Assembly: GCA_045599365.1 (NCBI GenBank)
Contig: JAZRVS010000156.1
Location: 1 to 8,905, forward strand
Reading direction: 5' to 3'
Source of the DNA: UBA1715 sp045599365
Lineage (GTDB): Bacteria; Bacteroidota; Bacteroidia; Bacteroidales; UBA1715
DNA: 8,905 nt
Shown: positions 1-7,144 of the stretch, in pieces
Layout of the letters: every line of letters starts with the position of its first letter
Numbering within the stretch: the stretch's first letter is position 1
Translations under genes and position numbers: made by a program
The notes under the pieces: generated by a model
The model's database searches: none
Seen by the model: only the letters and a program-made list of their open reading frames with translations
Told to the model about the DNA's origin: nothing

Positions 1-14
1 GCAAACTTGGCTTT

Positions 15-3000
15 ATGCAGGACCTTATCCGCGGCATAAAGAAAATAATAAGCGCGAATGCACCGAAGCCCGCTGAAAAGGAAACTGTTGTTGTGCAGGG
101 AAATGTCAACATAGAGCCGCTTTTGAAAAGGGCTTTCATATTCCTTGAAGATGGTAATTGGGCAGAAGCGGATGCGTATTGTGAAAAAGTTTTGGACCAA
201 GATCCCGAAAATGCGCAGGCGTATCTTGGCAAATTGCTTGCAGAATTGCAATTACATACAAAAGAAGGTTTGCAATCTTTGCAAAAGCCGTTTGATAATT
301 ATAATAACTACAAGAAAGTGTTGAGATATTCACCTGCGTTAGGGAAAGAACTCAACAGATATATTGGTCTGATTAATGATAGAAATAGACATGCGTCTTT
401 GTTGCAAAAATATAATATTGCTTCGGATGCTATGCGTTTTGCAAAGGATGAAGCACATTATAACAATGCCGCAAAATTATTTGATGAAATAAGAAATTTT
501 GAAAATTCCGCAACTTTGGCAGAACAATGCCGTGAAAAAGCAAGAGTATGCAAAAAGAATGAGATTTATTCTGCAGCAAAAATTTGTATGCAGGCGAAAA
601 CGATAATCGGTTATACCAATGCAAAAAATACATTTTTGACCATTTCAGGTTGGAAAGACGCAGATGAATTGGCGGACATTTGTTCTCGCAGAATAGAAGA
701 ACTGAAAATCAAAGCGGAGAATGACCGCCTTGCAAAAATCAAAGCGGAAGAAGAAGCAAAAATTGCAAGGGAAAAGAAGATTGCCGAAGCAAAACGCAAG
801 ACCAAGATTGCAGCAATTGTTTTGTCAATTATAGCAGTTATTGTTATTGTTGTGATTATCCTTACAGCGACAGTATTCATTCCGGCATCTAATTACAGCA
901 AAGCGAAAGCATTTGTGGAAAATGGTGATTATGAATCCGCACTTGAAGCGTACAAAAAATTGGACGGGTTTAGCGATAGCGCAAATGCAATCCCCGCACT
1001 TTCAACAATCGTTGCAATCAAACCTTTGCTAAAAGAAAGTAATGTTGTTGAGGGAAATCTTGAATCTGCTAAAAAACGTTTATTTTATGTTGATGCAGTG
1101 TTGACAGTAAATTATGATTGTACACAAGGGCAAGTATCTGAACAAAATTCAGAATCAAAGACCACAATTTCTTACACATCAAACGAAGATTTACTTATGC
1201 CAGTTCGCGATGGCTATTCTTTGACTCGTTGGGAATTGAAAAAATATAATAACAAATACGATTTTGACAAAGTTTATGTTGAAATAAGTGTTGAAGCGAA
1301 TTGGGAATTGAAGAAGTATTCCATTACATATGATTATGATGGTGGGAAAAAACAAAAGAATGTTGAAAATTATAATACTACCGATGAAATAAATTTGAAA
1401 AATCCAACAAAAGATGGATATACATTCATGGGCTGGATTGGTACAGGTTTGACCGAACCGACGGTTAATGTAGTAATTCCCGTTGGTTCAACAGGCGATA
1501 GAGAATACAAAGCAACTTGGGAAGCAAATGAATACGTTGCCATATTTGATGCAAATGGTGGAACTGTTGATGCCACATCAATGGATGTTATTTATGACGA
1601 AAAAATCAATTTTCCAATTCCGACAAGAAATGGTTATGATTTTGTAGGTTGGTATTATGGGACAAAAAAAATGACGGGTGTTTGGAATATTGATGCTTCA
1701 GTAACATTGACAGCAAAATGGATTCCAATCAAATATACAATTACTTATATTTTGAATGGTGGAACAAATTCATCTTCAAATGTTGAAAGTTATACGATAG
1801 AAAATGAAATTTCTTTGTCAGAACCGACAAAGACTGGTTATACATTCCTTGGTTGGAGTGGAACTGATATATCCGGTGTTTCAAAATCCGTTTCCGTTGC
1901 TAAAAACTCAGTCGGCAACAGAATATACACCGCAAATTGGCAGGCGAACACCTATACTATTACATATAATGCGGATGGCGGAAATATCGAAAGATTCTCT
2001 GATGAGTTTGTTTATGATAGTGCATATACACTACTAATTCCTAATAAAACAGGGTATAAGTTTAGCGGTTGGTATACAGGAACTACAAAATTTGCAAATA
2101 ACGGGACTTGGAATCAAACTGCAAATATTTCATTAATCGCACATTGGATTGCAAACACGGATACTGAATATGCGGTAAACCATTATATTGAAAATGCCAA
2201 TAGCAGTGGTTATATATTGGATTCAACTGAAATATTGTGTGGCACAACTGCATCATCTGTGACTCCGGCTGTCAAATCATTGGAAGGCATAACTTCTCCT
2301 TCAACTCAAACAATAGTAATTTCGGCGGATGGAAGTAGCGTAGTAAATTATTATTACACAAGAAAAACTTATACAATCACCATATACCCCAATAATGGCG
2401 CTTCATCGTCTTCTAAAACATTCAAATATCAACAAACATTGAATGCAAATACTTGGGTAGAAAGAGATGGGGATATATTTGGAGGATGGTATACAGATTC
2501 TACGTTGCAATCTGTATATTCTGATACCACAATGGGCGCCGAGGATAAGACTTTGTATGCGTATTGGAGTGGCGAGACAAAACCGAATAAGTTTACATAT
2601 AATGACAATTTAAATCAAATAACGATAACTTCATATAATGGAACGGGAGGTAGTGTTGTTGTCCCTAAATACATAGACAATAAACAGGTCGCAACTATCA
2701 AAGCTTGTGCATCTGCAACTATTACAAGTGTCACAATCCCTGATTGCGTTACAAGTATAACAGAAGAAGCATTCCGTGGTTGTGGTTCACTTGAAAGTAT
2801 TACCTTACCATTTGTTGGTGGAAGCAAGTCTGCAACGTCAGCATCTAAATCCAAGTTGTTCGGTTATATCTTTGGCTCAAGTCAATATACAGGCGGAACT
2901 GTAGCAATACAACATTATGATGAAATTCATTATGAATACTATTATATTCCTTCATCACTCAAGAGCGTGACGATAACAGGTGGGAGTATATTACGATGGG

Positions 3001-6000
3001 CTTTCCAAAATTGCAGTGGTTTGACAAACGTGACGATAGGCAACGGTGTGACAAGCATAGGTGAACGTGCCTTCTACGGATGCAGTGGGTTAACAAGCGT
3101 GTCAATAGGTAATGGCTTGACAAGTTTGCCGAGTGGTTTATTCTATGGATGTAGTTCACTTGAAAGCATAACCTTGCCGTTTGTAGGAAATAGGGCGGGC
3201 GTGACCAGTAGTGATACCTATCAATATCCGTTTGGCTATATCTTTGGTTCCGCAAATTATACAGGTGGTATTGAAATAAGCCAGCCATATTATAGTACCA
3301 ATTTAAGTACGTTAACAGGTGCGACATATTATATTCCGGCTTCACTTAAGAATGTTACAATAACCGGTGGGAATATTTTGTCTAATGCTTTCTATAACTG
3401 TAGCAATCTGACAAGCATAACAATACCAGATAATGTGACAAGCATAGAACATGCCGCCTTTGGAAATTGTAGTGGTTTGACAAGCATAACAATTCCCAAT
3501 AGCGTTACAAGCATAGGCAGCGGTGCCTTCTCTGGATGCAAGGGTTTGACAAATGTTATGATACCTGACAGTGTTGTAAGCTTAGGAGGAGGTGCCTTTT
3601 ACAATTGTACAAGTATAAAAACCATATCACTTCCAAATGGAATCACAGAAATCGCAGCCAAATTGTTTGAATCTTGTATTTCTTTGGAATCATTGACTAT
3701 TCCAGAAAAAGTAAATCTTATAGATGGTCATGCATTCGCGGGATGTCACAGTTTAACAAACTTGACAATCCCCGACGCAGTGACAACCATTGGAGAATGG
3801 GCTTTTGCAGGCTGCATTTCTTTGACATCATTGAACATCCCGGAAAACGTGGATGTGCTTGGAGAAGCGGCTTTTAAAGGATGTAGCGGATTAAATAACA
3901 TTACATTGTCGAATAAAATAAAATTGATTCAGACAAATACATTCAGCGGTTGTACAAGTTTAATAAAATTGGAAATTCCAGACAGTGTGTCAAGAATATA
4001 TGCGGGTTCGCTTGTGGGTTGCAGTTCATTGGAAGAATTGACAATGCCGTATGTTGTTTACGATAGTAATAATTATTTGCCCGAAAATGAAAAAACACTT
4101 TTTGGTGTAATATTCGGACAAGCAAATTATGATGGTGGAATCAAGACAAAGCAGTTATATTATCAAAATAACGACTTTTCTATATATTACCAAAGTTCAA
4201 ATGATTTTTATATTCCAGCATCTTTACATAAAGTGACAATAACAAAAGGGAATATTGCATCAGGTGCATTTTCAGAGTGTGCAAATTTGACAGAAATAAT
4301 CCTTGAAGAAGGAGTGACAAGTATTGGCGCTGGCGCTTTTGAAAATTGCACTGGAATAACAAAAGTTGTTATTCCTGATTATGTTACAACTATTAGTGCT
4401 TGTGCGTTTTCTGGCTGTGCAAATTTGGAAAATATTGACATCGGCTTCTCCGTTACATCTATTGGATATAATGCATTTTATAATTGTGTTAAATTGAATT
4501 CAGTAAACATAAATGATATTGCGGCGTGGTGTAATATTAATTATGATGTTGAATATGACAATCCATTAAAATATGCGCAAAACTTATATCTGAATGGGAA
4601 ACTTGTAACGGATTTGATAATCCCTGATGCGGTTACTAAAATTAAGCGTTGGGCATTTTATAATTGTGTTAATTTGACAAATATAACAATTTCTAATGGC
4701 GTGATAGAAATTGGTCAAAGAGCATTCGAGGGTTGCATTGCTTTGACAGACATAGGAATTCCTAATAGCGTGACAAGCATAGGTGAATATGCTTCCTATG
4801 GATGTAGTGGTTTGGCAAATATAACAGTCCCAGATGGCGTAACAAGCATAGGTGAAGGGGCCTTCTATTATTGCAGTGGTTTGACAAGTGTATCAATAGG
4901 CGATGGTTTGACAAGCATAGGTGAACGAGTCTTTTATGGATGTAGTTCACTTGAAAGAATGACATTGCCGTTCGTGGGCGCGAAAGCAGACGTGAAATCA
5001 AGTTCAAAATATCAATATCCGTTTGGCTATATCTTCGGTACAAGTCCATATACAGGTGGAACTTCAACAACACAATATTATTATGGTTCATCCACAAGCA
5101 GCACTACAAGCTCAACCTATTACATTCCTTCAACACTCAAGAGTGTTACGATAACAGGCGGGAATATATTGTATGGTGCTTTTTATGGATGCAGTGGCTT
5201 GACAAATGTGACTATACCGAACAGTGTGACAAGCATAGGTCCATCTGCTTATTATGGATGTAGTGGTTTGACAAGCGTGACGATACCCGACAGTGTGACA
5301 AGCATAGGTGATGATGCCTTCGAATATTGTCGTGGTTTGACAAGCATAACAATCCCAGACAGCGTGACAAGCATAGGTGATTATGCCTTCCGTGGATGCA
5401 GTGGCTTGACAAGCTTAATAATCCCTGTCAATGTGACAGGTATTGGTGACAACGCATTTGCCAATTGCAGTGGATTAACAACAGTAAGTTGGGATGCGAC
5501 AAATTGTACGAGTGCAGGTTCCGCATCTAAACCGTTATTTTATAATTGCAAAAAGTTGGCAACTGTAAATATGAGTGATAATGTTAAGAAAATTCCGAGT
5601 TATGCCTTTTGTGATTGTAGTGGTTTGACAAGTGTGACGATAGGCAATGGTGTGACAAGCATAGGTGGATGGGCCTTCTGTAATTGCAGTGGTTTGACAA
5701 CAGTCAATTGGAATGCAATCAACTGCACAACGGCAGGTTCTTCAAATTATCCTATATTCAGAGGTTGTGCAAAACTTGCAACTGTCAATATAGGCGATAA
5801 TGTCAAAACAATACCGAGTTATGCCTTCTATTATTTCGATGGCTTGACAAGCGTGACGATAGGCAACGGCGTGACAAGCATAGGTTATCGTGCCTTCTAT
5901 GGATGCAGTGGCTTGACAAGCGTGACGATCCCCGACAGTGTGACAAGCATAGGGGATTATGCCTTCTATTATTGCAGTGGATTGACAAGCATAACAATCC

Positions 6001-7133
6001 CAGACAGTGTGACAAGCATAGGTGAAAGTGCCTTCGAAGGATGCAGTGGCTTGACAACGGTAAATTGGAATGCAATCAATTGTACAGTTGCGGGCACTGA
6101 AAACTATTATATATTTAAGAATTGTGCGCAACTTGTTTCAATAAATATAGCGGAGAATGTTCAAACCATTCCATCTTATGCATTTAAAGAGTGCAGTAAA
6201 TTGACTAGCATAATTATTCCTCCAAGTGTGACAAATATTGGAAATAATGCATTTGGATGCTGTAGTTCACTGGAAAGTATGACATTGCCGGCGACTGGAT
6301 TTTTGGGTGGTTTGTTTGGGTCGTCAAATTTTGGAGGATCTGTTTTAATTAAACAATATGATGGTATAGGTACATTCAGCTTCTATATCCCATCCAAATT
6401 GAAAACAATAACAATCAATGGTGGAAACATATCAAAAGGTTATTTTTCTGGATGCAGTGAATTAACAAACATAACAATTCTTGATGGTGTAACAAGCATT
6501 GGATGGAACGCATTTGCAGATTGTAGTAGTTTGACAACAATAACTATTCCTGCAAGTATAACAAGTATAAATGGAAGTGCTTTTTCTGGATGTAGTAATT
6601 TGAATGCTGTAAATATTACTGATATAGTAAAATGGTGCAAAATATCATTTGAAGATGCGGCATCAAATCCGCTTTCAGTTGCTCATAATTTGTATGTAAA
6701 TGGTGAATTGTTGACTAATTTGGAGACTCCCGAAATCTTTGATATTAAACAATATGCTTTCTATGGATGCAGTATAATAAGCTTGACACTAAACGGGAAC
6801 TCTGTAATTAGAGAAAACGCATTCAGAAATTGTAATGAATTGACAAGTATAACCATCAATGATGGTGTTAAAACAATAATGGATTATGCATTTTATGGTT
6901 GCACAAAAATAAATGAAGTAGTTATTCCAGAAAGTGTTGAAAAGATAGGTTGTTATGTGTTCAATAGTTGTGATTCTTTAAATTCTATAGAATTTGAAGA
7001 TGATACAACTTGGTATTATGTATCTTATAAAGTTGATTGGCAAAATAAGAAAAATGGATACGAAGAAAATGTTTCGGATGCCTCAACAAATGTTAGTAAT
7101 TTTCAATCAACATATTATTGGTATAAATTATAA
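15..7133 (+). CDS. Giant membrane-anchored surface protein: TPR-like head, TM, InlB repeats, MucBP-like domain, BspA-type LRR_5 repeats (5' end probably outside window)
   Basis: Seen: 2372 residues from the first in-window ATG. The frame is open back to base 3 and this ATG has no Shine-Dalgarno, so the real start is probably upstream. Residues 33-80 are a TPR-like helical segment (LLKRAFIFLEDGNW, then YCEKVLDQDPENAQAYLGK). Residues 229-263 are a Lys/Glu/Ala-rich charged helix and 264-290 a hydrophobic membrane segment. Residues 295-326 are a second TPR-like stretch. InlB-type beta repeats fill about 350-715 and 786-855, with a MucBP-like domain at 716-785. LRR_5 repeats run from about 856 to 2330, followed by a C-terminal cap ending YYWYKL; there is no LPXTG signal. 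Known: InlB, MucBP and BspA-LRR domains occur in surface proteins that bind hosts, mucins or other cells. Inferred: positive charges before the membrane segment put the N-terminus in the cytoplasm and the repeats outside (type II topology), suggesting adhesion or ligand binding; the ligand is unknown. No terminator separates it from the next gene. Confidence 0.93.
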   Translation: MQDLIRGIKKIISANAPKPAEKETVVVQGNVNIEPLLKRAFIFLEDGNWAEADAYCEKVLDQDPENAQAYLGKLLAELQLHTKEGLQSLQKPFDNYNNYKKVLRYSPALGKELNRYIGLINDRNRHASLLQKYNIASDAMRFAKDEAHYNNAAKLFDEIRNFENSATLAEQCREKARVCKKNEIYSAAKICMQAKTIIGYTNAKNTFLTISGWKDADELADICSRRIEELKIKAENDRLAKIKAEEEAKIAREKKIAEAKRKTKIAAIVLSIIAVIVIVVIILTATVFIPASNYSKAKAFVENGDYESALEAYKKLDGFSDSANAIPALSTIVAIKPLLKESNVVEGNLESAKKRLFYVDAVLTVNYDCTQGQVSEQNSESKTTISYTSNEDLLMPVRDGYSLTRWELKKYNNKYDFDKVYVEISVEANWELKKYSITYDYDGGKKQKNVENYNTTDEINLKNPTKDGYTFMGWIGTGLTEPTVNVVIPVGSTGDREYKATWEANEYVAIFDANGGTVDATSMDVIYDEKINFPIPTRNGYDFVGWYYGTKKMTGVWNIDASVTLTAKWIPIKYTITYILNGGTNSSSNVESYTIENEISLSEPTKTGYTFLGWSGTDISGVSKSVSVAKNSVGNRIYTANWQANTYTITYNADGGNIERFSDEFVYDSAYTLLIPNKTGYKFSGWYTGTTKFANNGTWNQTANISLIAHWIANTDTEYAVNHYIENANSSGYILDSTEILCGTTASSVTPAVKSLEGITSPSTQTIVISADGSSVVNYYYTRKTYTITIYPNNGASSSSKTFKYQQTLNANTWVERDGDIFGGWYTDSTLQSVYSDTTMGAEDKTLYAYWSGETKPNKFTYNDNLNQITITSYNGTGGSVVVPKYIDNKQVATIKACASATITSVTIPDCVTSITEEAFRGCGSLESITLPFVGGSKSATSASKSKLFGYIFGSSQYTGGTVAIQHYDEIHYEYYYIPSSLKSVTITGGSILRWAFQNCSGLTNVTIGNGVTSIGERAFYGCSGLTSVSIGNGLTSLPSGLFYGCSSLESITLPFVGNRAGVTSSDTYQYPFGYIFGSANYTGGIEISQPYYSTNLSTLTGATYYIPASLKNVTITGGNILSNAFYNCSNLTSITIPDNVTSIEHAAFGNCSGLTSITIPNSVTSIGSGAFSGCKGLTNVMIPDSVVSLGGGAFYNCTSIKTISLPNGITEIAAKLFESCISLESLTIPEKVNLIDGHAFAGCHSLTNLTIPDAVTTIGEWAFAGCISLTSLNIPENVDVLGEAAFKGCSGLNNITLSNKIKLIQTNTFSGCTSLIKLEIPDSVSRIYAGSLVGCSSLEELTMPYVVYDSNNYLPENEKTLFGVIFGQANYDGGIKTKQLYYQNNDFSIYYQSSNDFYIPASLHKVTITKGNIASGAFSECANLTEIILEEGVTSIGAGAFENCTGITKVVIPDYVTTISACAFSGCANLENIDIGFSVTSIGYNAFYNCVKLNSVNINDIAAWCNINYDVEYDNPLKYAQNLYLNGKLVTDLIIPDAVTKIKRWAFYNCVNLTNITISNGVIEIGQRAFEGCIALTDIGIPNSVTSIGEYASYGCSGLANITVPDGVTSIGEGAFYYCSGLTSVSIGDGLTSIGERVFYGCSSLERMTLPFVGAKADVKSSSKYQYPFGYIFGTSPYTGGTSTTQYYYGSSTSSTTSSTYYIPSTLKSVTITGGNILYGAFYGCSGLTNVTIPNSVTSIGPSAYYGCSGLTSVTIPDSVTSIGDDAFEYCRGLTSITIPDSVTSIGDYAFRGCSGLTSLIIPVNVTGIGDNAFANCSGLTTVSWDATNCTSAGSASKPLFYNCKKLATVNMSDNVKKIPSYAFCDCSGLTSVTIGNGVTSIGGWAFCNCSGLTTVNWNAINCTTAGSSNYPIFRGCAKLATVNIGDNVKTIPSYAFYYFDGLTSVTIGNGVTSIGYRAFYGCSGLTSVTIPDSVTSIGDYAFYYCSGLTSITIPDSVTSIGESAFEGCSGLTTVNWNAINCTVAGTENYYIFKNCAQLVSINIAENVQTIPSYAFKECSKLTSIIIPPSVTNIGNNAFGCCSSLESMTLPATGFLGGLFGSSNFGGSVLIKQYDGIGTFSFYIPSKLKTITINGGNISKGYFSGCSELTNITILDGVTSIGWNAFADCSSLTTITIPASITSINGSAFSGCSNLNAVNITDIVKWCKISFEDAASNPLSVAHNLYVNGELLTNLETPEIFDIKQYAFYGCSIISLTLNGNSVIRENAFRNCNELTSITINDGVKTIMDYAFYGCTKINEVVIPESVEKIGCYVFNSCDSLNSIEFEDDTTWYYVSYKVDWQNKKNGYEENVSDASTNVSNFQSTYYWYKL
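804..884 (+). other. Transmembrane segment of the giant surface protein
   Basis: Residues 264-290 are an uninterrupted Ile/Val/Ala/Leu-rich stretch (IAAIVLSIIAVIVIVVIIL). It is preceded by a Lys/Arg-rich helix (REKKIAEAKRKTK) and followed by a Pro/Ser/Asn turn. Under the positive-inside rule this is a signal anchor with the N-terminal TPR-like head in the cytoplasm and about 2080 residues outside. It is the only clear membrane segment in the protein. Confidence 0.88.
1317..2159 (+). repeat. InlB B-repeat-like (Listeria-Bacteroides repeat) array, four clear copies
   Basis: Four repeats of about 67-73 residues start at bases 1317, 1533, 1734 and 1953 (residues 435, 507, 574 and 647). Each opens with a Y-x-I-x-Y or Y-V-A-I-F strand, then an N-G-G or D-G-G turn. 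Each carries the hallmark P-T-K-x-G-Y-x-F-x-G-W, as in PTKDGYTFMGW, PTRNGYDFVGW, PTKTGYTFLGW and PNKTGYKFSGW. Each ends in an A-x-W or A-H-W strand. A more divergent copy probably lies just before, at about 1070-1316, with DGYSLTRW in place of the usual G-Y-x-F-x-G-W. In known proteins this ubiquitin-like beta-grasp fold works as a surface spacer or binding module; here it likely forms a stalk between membrane and LRR domain. Confidence 0.88.
2160..2369 (+). other. MucBP-like domain within the InlB array
   Basis: Residues 716-785 begin TEYAVNHYIENANSSGYIL and end with a strand reading VVNYYYTRKT. This matches the usual MucBP pattern: an opening Y-x-V-x-Y/H-Y strand, a central acidic/Thr segment and a closing V-x-Y-Y-Y strand. 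MucBP domains were first described in mucin-binding surface proteins of gram-positive bacteria. Calling a mucin ligand here would be inference; a single copy is also common as a stalk spacer. Confidence 0.65.
2370..2579 (+). repeat. Final InlB-type repeat, joining the stalk to the LRR domain
   Basis: Residues 786-855 form one more InlB-type repeat, separated from the others by the MucBP-like domain. It opens YTITIYPNNGASSSS, carries GGWYTDSTLQSVY in place of the G-Y-x-F-x-G-W core, and ends LYAYWSG. The LRR domain starts directly after it with a beta segment KFTYNDNLNQITITSYNG, typical of the lead-in to BspA-like LRR_5 arrays. Confidence 0.75.
2781..3005 (+). repeat. Long LRR module type I, copy 1 of 5 (F-G-x-I-F-G core)
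   Basis: This is an extended LRR unit of about 75 residues. It starts C-G-S-L-E-S-I-T-L-P-F-V-G-G, passes through LFGYIFGSSQYTGG, and ends YYIPSSLKSVTITGGSIL before the next A-F. It recurs at 3150-3392, 4020-4271, 4941-5183 and 6261-6446. The ends are conserved and the Ser/Thr/Tyr-rich middle varies. Confidence 0.85.
3150..3392 (+). repeat. Long LRR module type I, copy 2 of 5
   Basis: Same module: C-S-S-L-E-S-I-T-L-P-F-V-G, then YPFGYIFGSANYTGG, then YYIPASLKNVTITGGNIL. It is 243 bp, the same length as copy 4. The variable middle (ISQPYYSTNLSTLTGA) differs from the other copies. Confidence 0.85.
4020..4271 (+). repeat. Long LRR module type I, copy 3 of 5 (diverged)
   Basis: A more diverged copy: C-S-S-L-E-E-L-T-M-P-Y-V, then LFGVIFGQANYDGG, then FYIPASLHKVTITKGNIA. 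The F-G-x-I-F-G, Y-x-G-G and Y-I-P-x-S-L cores are kept. Its codons and sequence drift from copies 1, 2 and 4, suggesting it is older. Confidence 0.8.
4485..4658 (+). repeat. Long LRR module type II, copy 1 of 2 (A-W-C / N-L-Y-x-N-G core)
   Basis: C-V-K-L-N-S-V-N-I-N-D-I-A-A-W-C, then NPLKYAQNLYLNGKLVTDL, then I-I-P-D and A-F. The pattern D-I-x-x-W-C … N-P-L … A-x-N-L-Y-x-N-G is a common insert in BspA-like LRR proteins of gut Bacillota. It recurs at 6591-6761. Confidence 0.85.
4941..5183 (+). repeat. Long LRR module type I, copy 4 of 5
   Basis: C-S-S-L-E-R-M-T-L-P-F-V-G, then YPFGYIFGTSPYTGG, a Ser/Thr-rich middle (SSTSSTTSST), then YYIPSTLKSVTITGGNIL. It is very close to copy 2 at both ends, pointing to duplication between them. 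Confidence 0.85.
5259..5396 (+). repeat. 138-bp two-unit LRR block, first copy
   Basis: This block of two 69-bp units aligns without gaps to 5904-6041. By hand count about 17 of 138 positions differ (roughly 88% identity), mostly in the variable codons around the A-F core. It lies in the tract of most uniform repeats. Confidence 0.75.
5466..5609 (+). repeat. Long LRR module type III, copy 1 of 3 (W-x-A-x-N-C-T core)
   Basis: Exactly 144 bp: C-S-G-L-T-T-V-S-W-D-A-T-N-C-T, then a loop to PLFYNCKKLATVNMSDNV, then KKIPSYAF. It recurs with the same length at 5685-5828 and 6042-6185. It combines a 27-residue and a 23-residue unit, so it locally breaks the 23-residue register. Confidence 0.85.
5685..5828 (+). 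repeat. Long LRR module type III, copy 2 of 3
   Basis: C-S-G-L-T-T-V-N-W-N-A-I-N-C-T-T-A-G, then PIFRGCAKLATVNIGDNV, then KTIPSYAF. It starts exactly 219 bp after copy 1, and the unit between them is a single standard LRR. This gives a 73-residue higher-order repeat (5466-5684 and 5685-5903). Confidence 0.85.
5904..6041 (+). repeat. 138-bp two-unit LRR block, second copy
   Basis: Two standard 69-bp units lie exactly between the second 219-bp higher-order repeat and type III module copy 3. The block aligns without gaps to 5259-5396 (about 17 differences by hand). Its position suggests it was added as a two-unit block by recombination within the gene. Confidence 0.75.
6042..6185 (+). repeat. 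Long LRR module type III, copy 3 of 3
   Basis: C-S-G-L-T-T-V-N-W-N-A-I-N-C-T-V-A-G, then YIFKNCAQLVSINIAENV, then QTIPSYAF. Length is again 144 bp. The first half is almost identical to copy 2, while the second half is diverged. Confidence 0.85.
6261..6446 (+). repeat. Long LRR module type I, copy 5 of 5 (shortened)
   Basis: C-S-S-L-E-S-M-T-L-P-A-T-G, then a shortened LFGSSNFGGSVLIKQYDG, then FYIPSKLKTITINGGNIS. At 186 bp it lacks most of the variable middle and the Y-I part of the F-G-Y-I-F-G core, but keeps the module's start and end. Confidence 0.75.
6591..6761 (+). repeat. Long LRR module type II, copy 2 of 2
   Basis: C-S-N-L-N-A-V-N-I-T-D-I-V-K-W-C, then NPLSVAHNLYVNGELLTNL, then the diverged exit E-T-P-E-I-F-D-I-K-Q-Y-A-F. 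It is 3 bp shorter than copy 1 with the same landmark residues. Confidence 0.85.
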
Positions 7134-7144
7134 TAGGGCACAAT

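Larger units (their letters stand above)
2580..7005 (+). repeat. BspA-like LRR_5 repeat region, about 46 units of a 69-bp (23-aa) period
   Basis: The protein consensus is C-S-G-L-T-S-V-T-I-P-D-S-V-T-S-I-G-x-x-A-F-Y-G, repeated about 46 times by eye. At DNA level the motif gtgacaagcatagg recurs many times. Units are most regular at 3000-3620, 4740-4960, 5180-5470 and 5610-6060, and most diverged at 3620-4000 and 6590-7000. Three recurring longer modules, annotated separately, interrupt the 23-aa period. The conserved Cys of the C-S-G-L core is replaced by Phe in one unit (YAFYYFDGLT, near 5835), and the A-F core is changed to A-S (EYASYGC, near 4790) or A-Y (SAYYGC, near 5245) in others. Known: TpLRR/BspA repeats form a curved solenoid used for protein or surface binding. 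Confidence 0.93.

Noticed and set aside
5742..6131. A 129-residue open frame on the minus strand, and similar ones at 2959-3345, 4762-5097 and 5803-6075
   Set aside because: They lie wholly inside the LRR gene and their peptides repeat with the same 69-bp period (R-R-H-x-H-L-C-L-S-type words). They exist because the repeats keep other frames open, and none has a family likeness.
2580..7005. CRISPR array or satellite-like DNA suggested by the many direct repeats
   Set aside because: The repeats are 69 bp, in phase with codons, have no spacers of constant length and encode a well-known protein repeat.
7134..7144. Terminator between the surface-protein and DUF2971-like genes
   Set aside because: The gap is only 11 bp and holds neither inverted repeat nor T-run.
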